Source: Alphaproteobacteria bacterium (GTDB taxonomy: Bacteria; Pseudomonadota; Alphaproteobacteria; Puniceispirillales; Puniceispirillaceae). From it: 8,495 bases of DNA. Shown one piece after another: positions 1 to 5,840 of this stretch (position 1 is the stretch's first letter; every line of letters begins with the position of its first letter). The stretch covers positions 1 to 8,495 of the forward strand of contig WTHV01000127.1 of the NCBI GenBank assembly GCA_011525265.1. The letters are read 5' to 3'. The notes beneath the pieces were generated by a model. The model was not told the origin of the DNA, made no database searches, and worked only from the letters and a program-made list of their open reading frames with translations. The position numbers and the translations under genes are program-made.

Positions 1-331
1 TCCCCGCATAGGCAAAGCCGGATAGGACACGTGTGATGCCCCAAATCGCAGGATCAAGGATTATGATATGCATTAAAACGGCAGCAGAGGCGATGGATGC
101 TAATGCGCCAAAGACACGAATATGGCCAACGCGCGATAAGAAATGCGGCACAAATAGAGAGCCGAGGAATAGGCCAAGGAAATAGCCACCCATGACAAGG
201 CCAGATACAAGATTGCTAAAGCCTGCCTCTGATGAGCGCACACCGAGCAAAACAATCTGAATGCCATTGCCAATCATAATCAAAGCAAGGCCAAAAAACA
301 GTGTCCATGAGGATTTCATGATAGAGAACAT
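1..331 (-). CDS. MFS transporter, YcaD-like (partial, N-terminal part)
   Basis: This is the first 110 codons of a major facilitator superfamily transporter; the rest lies beyond the left edge. The translation begins MFSIMKSSWTLFFGLALIMI. It shows a first membrane helix (about residues 9-29), a second helix rich in Gly (about 41-61, with GLVMGGYFLGLFLGS), a cytoplasmic loop carrying SRVGHIRVFGA (66-76), then helices 3 and 4. The Gly-rich helix followed by a basic loop with RVGHIR is the MFS motif A region as it appears in the YcaD-like group of putative transporters. Substrate is unknown; a small-molecule exporter is an inference. The ATG at 331 is chosen because AGAAGG lies 11 bases upstream; a second in-frame ATG at 319 lacks such a site. 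It is transcribed divergently from pmpA across a 222-base gap. Truncation is due to the window edge, with no internal stop. Confidence 0.85.
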   Translation of the reverse strand, partial: MFSIMKSSWTLFFGLALIMIGNGIQIVLLGVRSSEAGFSNLVSGLVMGGYFLGLFLGSLFVPHFLSRVGHIRVFGALASIASAAVLMHIIILDPAIWGITRVLSGFAYAG

Positions 332-419
332 GTGACCGGTATCCTTCTGACCAAAATTGCCACAAATAATAAAATGGCCATCTAATCAAAGATAACCATT
401 TACACCTACTCCCTAGCCC

Positions 420-442
420 TTATGTTTGCCATAGAAACATAA
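420..442. promoter_or_regulatory. Perfect 8-bp inverted repeat, candidate operator 1
   Basis: TTATGTTT at 420-427 is matched exactly by its reverse complement AAACATAA at 435-442, with a 7-base spacer GCCATAG. The centre contains a T-N11-A pattern (T425/A437), as in many LysR-type binding sites, but other dimeric regulators could use such a dyad. It sits in the divergent gap between the MFS gene and pmpA, about 89 bases from the MFS start and 112 bases from the pmpA start. That protein binds here is inferred; no regulator gene is visible in the window. Confidence 0.4.
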
Positions 443-443
443 T

Positions 444-468
444 GAGTGATTGCATATATTCGTCACTC
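444..468. promoter_or_regulatory. Perfect 6-bp inverted repeat, candidate operator 2
   Basis: GAGTGA at 444-449 and TCACTC at 463-468 are exact reverse complements around a 13-base AT-rich spacer containing CATATAT. It begins two bases after the end of the neighbouring dyad (420-442), with the two centres about 25 bases apart. The shape (two half-sites about 19 bases apart, start to start) is compatible with binding of a dimeric helix-turn-helix regulator. The arms differ from those of the first dyad, so two different proteins, or one specific site plus a chance repeat, are possible. Confidence 0.33.
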
Positions 469-553
469 TATGGTCGTATTTAGGGTAACTGACAACAAAA
501 AAATTATCATTGGGCTATTTTTATTTATGTCAGAGTGAAAAGGGGAAAAATTT

Positions 554-976
554 ATGCAAATTGATTGGGCAAATTTAACCATTTTGGAATCAACGCTAGG
601 TGGCGTGCTGATTGGGTTAGCAGCGGTATTATTAATGGCCTTTAATGGCCGTGTTATGGGGATTTCAGGCATTGCAGGAGCGGCATTGCGCCTATCAGAT
701 GGGCGTGCTTGGCGCATCGCATTTCTGGTTGGCACGATTTGCGGGCCTATTTTATTCACCATGCTTTTCGGCGGCATTGAAATGGAAATGGTGGCATCCT
801 TACCCTTATTGGCTATTGCCGGTCTTTTGGTAGGTGTTGGCACAGCGCTTGGTTCTGGCTGTACATCTGGTCATGGCATTTGTGGTATTTCGCGTTTTTC
901 TGTGCGCTCAATCGGCGCCACAATCTGTTTTGTTGCAACAGGCATGGTGAGTGTTTTCATCATTGGCCTATTTTAA
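554..976 (+). CDS. pmpA: YeeE/YedE family membrane protein, first half (PmpA-like)
   Basis: A 140-residue inner-membrane protein of the YeeE/YedE (DUF395, sulfur transport) family. Members move sulfur compounds such as thiosulfate across the membrane through conserved cysteines; the short paired PmpA/PmpB type is linked in other bacteria to sulfide and sulfur metabolism. The sequence shows about four hydrophobic helices (roughly residues 14-30, 54-72, 82-100 and 119-139). The family signature near residue 30 is NGRVMGISGIAGA, and the cysteine motif is GSGCTSGHGICG at 100-111 (C103, H107, C110). Length matches the small PmpA form. AGGGGA at 541-546, seven bases before the ATG, supports the start. 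It lies 17 bases upstream of its partner pmpB, as expected for an operon. The exact substrate cannot be read from sequence. The ArsR-type regulator and sulfur enzymes that often accompany this pair are not in the window. Confidence 0.88.
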   Translation: MQIDWANLTILESTLGGVLIGLAAVLLMAFNGRVMGISGIAGAALRLSDGRAWRIAFLVGTICGPILFTMLFGGIEMEMVASLPLLAIAGLLVGVGTALGSGCTSGHGICGISRFSVRSIGATICFVATGMVSVFIIGLF

Positions 977-993
977 GGTAAGAGGAGCATAAG

Positions 994-1407
994 ATGACGA
1001 AATCACTTTTTTCAGCGCTGATTATGGGCCTCTTATTTGGCTTTGGTCTGGCCTTGGCAGGCATGCTTAACCCTGCAAAAGTGCAAGGGTTTTTGGATAT
1101 TACACGATTATGGGATCCCTCATTGGCATTTGTGATGGTTGGCGGTATTGCGGTTGCCGCCATTGGATTTCCGTTGGTGGCACGCAAATCTGCCCCTATT
1201 TTTGGCGAGGCATTTCACCTGTCCGATAGTGTGAAGTTAGATAGGCCTTTATTTATTGGTGCTGGCCTATTTGGCATTGGTTGGGGTATTGGTGGCCTCT
1301 GTCCCGGGCCTGCTATTGCCGTGTTATCACTTGCCTTTTGGCCAGTGATTATCTTTGTTGGCTTTATGGGGCTTGGCCTTGTAATAGGTGCAAAATTAAA
1401 GGGATAA
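994..1407 (+). CDS. pmpB: YeeE/YedE family membrane protein, second half (PmpB-like)
   Basis: A 137-residue inner-membrane protein forming the second half of the split YeeE/YedE transporter encoded with pmpA. It starts with a Gly-rich helix (about residues 4-23) leading into GMLNPAKVQGFLD (23-35), a hallmark of this half. Further helices follow at about 45-63, 86-100 and 107-133. The conserved cysteine motif is GGLCPGPA at 100-107 (C103). Together with C103 and C110 of PmpA it would supply the thiol ladder used for sulfur-compound passage in the fused homologues; that role is inferred from the family. The ribosome site AGAGGAG at 981-987 lies six bases before the ATG. The stop codon TAA (1405-1407) is inside the end of the oppositely transcribed glnE, so the two genes overlap tail to tail by 12 bases and no terminator fits between them. 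Confidence 0.88.
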   Translation: MTKSLFSALIMGLLFGFGLALAGMLNPAKVQGFLDITRLWDPSLAFVMVGGIAVAAIGFPLVARKSAPIFGEAFHLSDSVKLDRPLFIGAGLFGIGWGIGGLCPGPAIAVLSLAFWPVIIFVGFMGLGLVIGAKLKG

Positions 1408-4149
1408 TGCTTTATCTAGGGCGGCTGCTTTTTCATCAAAGCGTGCTTCCATAGCCACAAGCGCTTGTTGGTAAGAGCTTTGTTGCATAATGCGGCAAAG
1501 CTCTTTTTCAAATGAGGCAGGCGGTGGTGTTTGATGAGATGATTTTGGCATCATCACAGACACCATCAGACTAAGATGGTTCCAAATTTCAGCTGTCTGC
1601 GTTTCAGCCTCGCTATTAAGCCAAGATAAAAATTCACAATCGATAAGACCACCCGGGCGTTTTTTAAAATCCCAAGCTGCGCGCGGCTCTGATGCCATTT
1701 TCTCACGCAATAGGGTGATATTTTTGATCAGCTCACTACGCGCGATTGGCGTCTTACAATGCTGGGTAATGGTCTTATTAATGGCTGTGGCAAATGAGGG
1801 GGCTGTTTTGGCAAATGGTAAAAGACGTGCTTTGTGAAGTGCGCGTCTCTCAAATGGCCAAGCCTTGTCCACCAAATAGCTTTGCCATTGGGTAAAATGT
1901 GTTGCAATAGGCCCTGCATTCCCATCAGGGCGCAAGCGTGTATCTATTTCATAAAGGCTACCAGAGGCTGTTTGGGCGCTTGTCCAACTAATCAGGCGCT
2001 GTGCAAGGCGTTGATAATAATGTCCGCAAGAGAGCTGTTTTGTGCCATTTGATTGGCTGTCTCTGTCGCCATCATATAAGATGATCATATCAATATCTGA
2101 CTGAGGTGTGAGGCGTCTTTGTCCTGCGCGCCCCATTAAGAGAATGGCAAAATCACTTTTCTCAACAATGCCAAATTGCGCTTCAAATTCGCGGATGGTC
2201 ACATCAAAGCTAGCACAAAGGCATGCATCTGCGAGGTCTGAGAGATAAAGATGAGCGTCCGTGGCACGTTGCGGATAGGTAATGATATGCGCTTCTGCTC
2301 TGAACTTCGCCTCACGTGCCATCAAGCGTATATTATCAAGCTGTAACTCAGCTGGCTTGTCTTTATCTTCATTGGCAAGTATTTCTGAAAAATCAGGATG
2401 GTTAGAAAGAGGGCTATGGAACGCATCATCCAGCATTTGTTCAAAAATCTGTGGGTTCTTTGTCAGCTCGCGCATTAATGATGGTGCATTTAATGTGAAG
2501 TTTGAGATGAGTTCGATTAATTGCGGGTGCTGATTAAGAAGGGTAAAGACTTGAACGCCTGCTGGCAGCGCCTCTAGGAATTGGGCAAAACCGATAAAAT
2601 CTTCATCAAGATTATCGCCCTTTGCAAGCTCGCGCATCACAATAGGCAGCAAGGTTTGCAACGTATGACGCGCACGCTCACTTCTGGTGGCAGGCAGGCG
2701 GCCAGACATCCAACTCTCAATGGTGCGAATGATATCATCAGGTCTTGAAAAACCCATATCTGTTAAAAATTGCCGCTGGCTTGTCTCATCGGCTGGCCAT
2801 GCTCCTTGTGCGAGCGCGCCTTCATGGGCCGCAATCATATCTTGCATCACAAGGTGGGAGGCAGCTGACTTGGTCTTGTCCTGAAGGGCTGTGATATAGG
2901 CGATAAGCGCCTGTGCATCAGCAAGGCCGGCAAAACGGGCAAATTGTGTCATATCCTCGCTATTATTCGGCAGATGATAAATATGGGCATCACGGCAATA
3001 TTGCAGGCGATGTTCTAGCTGTCGCCATGCCCAATAGCAGGCGATAGACTCTTCTGCTTGAGATTTTGTCAGATGACCTGCCTTGCATAAAGTCATTAAG
3101 GCGTCATCCGTATGAGGGCTGCGCAAAGATTTATCGCGCCCGCCATGAAGCAGTTGCAATAAATGCGTCATCATCTCAACATGGCGAATGCCATAAGCGC
3201 CGCGTTTGACATCATGACCATAGCCATCTTGTGGCATGGGGGTGTGGGTAATCCATGCGGTCAGGTCACTTAAAATCGAATAATCAAGCTGTCTGCGCCA
3301 AATAAATGGCGTAATCGCATCAAGAAAGGCATCCCCAAGGACAAGATTTCCTGCAACAGGGCGCGCTCTGATAAAGACGGCACGCTCCCAACTTCGGGCG
3401 ATAGACTCATAATAGCTGATGGCCGCATCAACAGATAAAGCAAGTGCTGTGGCACCGGGGTCAGGTCTAAGGCGCAAGTCAACGCGCCATGCAAAACCAT
3501 CGCCTGTTTGCTTTTGAAATATCTGTATCAAGGCGCGTGTCAGCGTCACATAATCAGCACTGCTTGCCCCTTCAATCGTGCTGTCATACAGAATAATCAG
3601 GTCAATATCAGAGGAATAATTAAGCTCTCTTGCGCCTAATTTTCCCATGCCCAAAATGACAATCGCTGCTTCATTTATTGCGGCCTTGCGGCAGAGATAG
3701 GACAAGCAATGGGTCAGCGCAAATTGCGCACAATCAGATAAAAATTGGCATTGGGTTTTAAGGGTGATAGCACCGCTGAGTTCGGCAAGGGATAGTGCAA
3801 GGTAACAACGTTGTCGGAAATGGCGTATCAGCACCATCACAGCGCTATCATCAACAGCCTTAGTAAGCTCTGTTGTAAATTCTTCTTCTGCTTGTGCGAT
3901 AATATCCGCGACATCACCTGATAAAGCGCTTTTAATATCACTGTAATGTGTCTTGGCTATACGCTTTATGAGGCTATGGAGGTGAGGGGCGGCATAAATA
4001 ATGCTCGCAATCTGTGTGATAAGGGCTGGAGAAGCATCTTTCGCAACAAGACAGGATAGCGCATCATCACGCCACAGCGCCGCAAGCCTCTCATCTTGGG
4101 GCAATAGCGGGGCGGCTGGGCTGTCTTTGTGAATATGCGTTCGTGTCAT
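1396..4149 (-). CDS. glnE: Bifunctional glutamine synthetase adenylyltransferase / adenylyl-removing enzyme
   Basis: GlnE controls nitrogen assimilation: it adenylylates glutamine synthetase to switch it off, and removes the AMP by phosphorolysis to switch it on, under PII control. The protein has 917 residues, slightly shorter than the usual ~950. Two nucleotidyltransferase domains are visible. The N-terminal adenylyl-removing domain has GMGKLGARELNYSSDIDL at 167-184 (D181, D183), DLRLRPDPG at 224-232, and GIRHVEMM with LLHGGRD near 320-339. The C-terminal adenylyltransferase domain has SDIDMI at 684-689 (D685, D687), DTRLRPDGNAG at 736-746, and RPGGLIDCEF at 831-840. In the second domain the usual GKLGGRE stretch reads GRAGQRR (673-679), although the metal-binding acids remain. 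The ATG at 4149 is the only upstream start before an in-frame stop. Its ribosome site is poor, and a four-codon frame (ATG GCA CAA TGA) overlaps it. The MATE gene ends 34 bases upstream on the same strand, suggesting cotranscription. Confidence 0.95.
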   Translation of the reverse strand: MTRTHIHKDSPAAPLLPQDERLAALWRDDALSCLVAKDASPALITQIASIIYAAPHLHSLIKRIAKTHYSDIKSALSGDVADIIAQAEEEFTTELTKAVDDSAVMVLIRHFRQRCYLALSLAELSGAITLKTQCQFLSDCAQFALTHCLSYLCRKAAINEAAIVILGMGKLGARELNYSSDIDLIILYDSTIEGASSADYVTLTRALIQIFQKQTGDGFAWRVDLRLRPDPGATALALSVDAAISYYESIARSWERAVFIRARPVAGNLVLGDAFLDAITPFIWRRQLDYSILSDLTAWITHTPMPQDGYGHDVKRGAYGIRHVEMMTHLLQLLHGGRDKSLRSPHTDDALMTLCKAGHLTKSQAEESIACYWAWRQLEHRLQYCRDAHIYHLPNNSEDMTQFARFAGLADAQALIAYITALQDKTKSAASHLVMQDMIAAHEGALAQGAWPADETSQRQFLTDMGFSRPDDIIRTIESWMSGRLPATRSERARHTLQTLLPIVMRELAKGDNLDEDFIGFAQFLEALPAGVQVFTLLNQHPQLIELISNFTLNAPSLMRELTKNPQIFEQMLDDAFHSPLSNHPDFSEILANEDKDKPAELQLDNIRLMAREAKFRAEAHIITYPQRATDAHLYLSDLADACLCASFDVTIREFEAQFGIVEKSDFAILLMGRAGQRRLTPQSDIDMIILYDGDRDSQSNGTKQLSCGHYYQRLAQRLISWTSAQTASGSLYEIDTRLRPDGNAGPIATHFTQWQSYLVDKAWPFERRALHKARLLPFAKTAPSFATAINKTITQHCKTPIARSELIKNITLLREKMASEPRAAWDFKKRPGGLIDCEFLSWLNSEAETQTAEIWNHLSLMVSVMMPKSSHQTPPPASFEKELCRIMQQSSYQQALVAMEARFDEKAAALDKALSL

Positions 4150-4183
4150 TGTGCCATTATTATGAGCGTAAGATATTGTGCAA

Positions 4184-5578
4184 TTATCCTACTAAGATTG
4201 CACGCCCTCTGGCAATGGAATCTAGGTGGCGCGCCCATCGATAGGTGGTCAGCACAGAGGCAGCAGCAAGGCCAAGCCCTAAACCACCCCAGACACTGGC
4301 AGGGCCAAAATCAAAGACAAAGGCAAAGAGGCAAGCGCTACCAACCCCCACACCCCAATAGGATGCCACAGCCATAATAGCGGGAATTTTTGTATCATTA
4401 ATGCCACGTAATTTTGCGCTGGCAATAATCTGCATACCGTCAAACACTTGGAATAGGCCGACATAAAATAACATAGCCACAACCACGGGCAGGGTTTGGA
4501 CATAATTCACATCACTTGGTTTGATGAAAATATTGGTGAGCGTTTCTGGAAATAACAGCAACAGAGCCGTCATAGGAATAGCGATAATCAGCCCAACAAT
4601 ATGCGCCCCCCATCCTGCGGCACCGACATTGGTTGGGTTATTCTCTCCTGCGGCACGTCCCACCACAGCGGCAGTGGCTTGAGACAGGCCAAGCGGTACC
4701 ATAAAGGCCATTGCTGCAATCTGATTGGCAATACCAGCAGAGGCAAGAGCCGTTGTCCCAAATGTTCCAATCATAAAGCCTGCTATGACAAACATAGAAG
4801 TCTCGCTTAATACGATGACGGCATTTGGGATGCCAAGGCGGATAATGCGGCGCATCAAGGCAATATCAATGCGCCATAGACGCCTGAATGCGTGCAATTT
4901 GGCAAAGGCAGGGTTAAATTGCACATAAGCGGCAAAGGCTAAGTTCATCACAAAGTAGCTGATGAAAGTGGCAATCGCGATACCCTCAAGCCCGCGTGGC
5001 TCTATACCAAATCCACCATTAGCAAATAGCGGGTTCAAGATAAGATTCACGACGAGACCAGCTATGGTGACAATCAGCTGCGCTTTGGTGCGTTGTGTGC
5101 CAATCACAAAGAAGCGGAAAATCATGAAAAGAAAGAATAATGGCAGGCTTAACCCTGACCAGAATAAGAAGCCTTTTGCATGCTCTGCCACATCAGCGCC
5201 TTGACCTAGTATCTCAAGCAAGGGGGCACCAAATATCACAAGCGGCATAAATAACAACCCAAGCAATAACGCAATCACGAGCCCTTGGCGAAAGGTTCGG
5301 CGTGCCGCGTCATTATCACCTGATCCAATACTTTGAGAGATAAGAGGCGAGATAACAGCCATCAAGCCAAGTGTGAAGAAATAGAGCGGCTGATACAGGC
5401 GAATAGCCACAGACCCGGCGGCTAAATCTAAAATACTTAACCGACCCATCATGATGATATCTGCTGTCATAATGCCAAATGAGGCAATCTGAGATATGAC
5501 AAGCGGGAGTGTGAGAAGACTTAATTGGCGCATCATCGCACCTGAAATATAGCGCGCCGGAATATAAAATGGTCTCAC
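4184..5578 (-). CDS. MATE family efflux transporter (NorM-like)
   Basis: A 464-residue multidrug and toxic compound extrusion transporter, which exports cationic or other small molecules across the inner membrane using a Na+ or H+ gradient. Length and about twelve hydrophobic helices match the family. Family marks include TADIIMMGRL in helix 1 (38-47, acidic D40), VNLILNPLF (177-185), E259 in the helix 7 region (VLSETSMF), and FQVFDGMQ at 376-383 (D380). E259 and D380 appear to line up with the cation-binding acids described for NorM, which favours coupled antiport. The start is a GTG at 5578, preceded by AAGGCGG five bases upstream; ATGs at 5536 and 5533 lack a good site and would leave almost nothing before helix 1. 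It is followed 34 bases later by glnE on the same strand and is divergent from the adaptor/RND operon. The physiological substrate is unknown. Confidence 0.92.
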   Translation of the reverse strand: MRPFYIPARYISGAMMRQLSLLTLPLVISQIASFGIMTADIIMMGRLSILDLAAGSVAIRLYQPLYFFTLGLMAVISPLISQSIGSGDNDAARRTFRQGLVIALLLGLLFMPLVIFGAPLLEILGQGADVAEHAKGFLFWSGLSLPLFFLFMIFRFFVIGTQRTKAQLIVTIAGLVVNLILNPLFANGGFGIEPRGLEGIAIATFISYFVMNLAFAAYVQFNPAFAKLHAFRRLWRIDIALMRRIIRLGIPNAVIVLSETSMFVIAGFMIGTFGTTALASAGIANQIAAMAFMVPLGLSQATAAVVGRAAGENNPTNVGAAGWGAHIVGLIIAIPMTALLLLFPETLTNIFIKPSDVNYVQTLPVVVAMLFYVGLFQVFDGMQIIASAKLRGINDTKIPAIMAVASYWGVGVGSACLFAFVFDFGPASVWGGLGLGLAAASVLTTYRWARHLDSIARGRAILVG

Positions 5579-5584
5579 AGATAC

Positions 5585-5615
5585 CGCCTTTTGCTCGCGC
5601 GTTTGAGGCGCAAAA
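5585..5615 (-). promoter_or_regulatory. Leader hairpin(s) overlapping the MATE ribosome site
   Basis: In the minus-strand transcript just before the GTG start, UUUUGC (5615-5610) can pair with GCAAAA (5594-5589). Alternatively, CGCCU (5610-5606) can pair with AGGCG (5589-5585), which is the core of the ribosome site for the MATE gene. The two pairings share bases and cannot fully coexist, and the second would hide the ribosome site. The complementary arms are visible in the sequence; a role in translational control is inference, and short complementary arms like these can occur by chance. Confidence 0.25.
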
Positions 5616-5639
5616 TCGAAGAGTAAGCTTGCTAGACAT

Positions 5640-5669
5640 TAGCGGATTACTGTCCTATATGATAGCGGA
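5640..5669. repeat. Direct repeat TAGCGGA, two copies 23 bp apart
   Basis: TAGCGGA occurs at 5640-5646 and again at 5663-5669, a start-to-start distance of 23 bases, close to two helical turns. A related CGGAAAA string recurs in both CGGAAAAATT (5666-5675) and CGGAAAATAC (about 5732-5741). The repeats are in the divergent gap between the MATE gene and the adaptor/RND genes, where activator half-sites could lie. Two 8-bp palindromes, TGCCGGCA (5678-5685) and CCATATGG (5701-5708), are in the same stretch. Function is unproven. Confidence 0.25.
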
Positions 5670-5784
5670 AAAATTGGTGCCGGCATTCATCCAAATCAAA
5701 CCATATGGCGTAACAACCCCATGACAATCGGCGGAAAATACGCTTGTGTTTTTTGCGTCTCTTTGCTGGCTCCTATCTTGCCAT

Positions 5785-5814
5785 TTGCCTTGTTGTACCA
5801 GGGCGCCTTATTAT
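5785..5814 (+). promoter_or_regulatory. Candidate sigma-70 promoter for the adaptor/RND operon
   Basis: TTGCCT at 5785-5790 resembles a -35 box, and TATTAT at 5809-5814 resembles a -10 box, with an 18-base spacer. Transcription would begin near 5821, about 20 bases before the ATG at 5841. If real, this rules out the in-frame upstream ATG at 5721 as the start of the adaptor. A slightly shifted alternative, TTGTTG with TATTTT (spacer 16), overlaps it. The assignment is by eye. Confidence 0.35.
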
Positions 5815-5840
5815 TTTATGAACAAACCTCTGAGGCTTTT

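Noticed and set aside
481..540. A sigma-70 promoter for pmpA using CTGACA (489-494)
   Set aside because: The -35 match is good, but no acceptable -10 box falls at 16-18 bases; TATCAT (505-510) is too close and TATTTT too far.
632..650. Tandem TTAATGGCC / TTTAATGGCC repeat
   Set aside because: It is a short repeat inside pmpA that codes for a conserved family stretch (LMAFNGRVMG); coincidence of codon choice is enough.
463..843. 126-codon frame on the minus strand overlapping pmpA
   Set aside because: It lies antisense to pmpA, has low-complexity Pro/Lys/Asn-rich composition with no domain, and pmpA has clear family motifs and a ribosome site.
1403..1416. Short hairpin GATAA-TGCT-TTATC as a bidirectional terminator
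   Set aside because: The stem has five mostly A-T pairs and no adjoining T-run on either strand, too weak for intrinsic termination.
5316..5639. 107-codon minus-strand frame overlapping the start of the MATE gene
   Set aside because: It is a shifted frame of the MATE coding strand with no recognisable domain; the MATE frame shows family motifs throughout.
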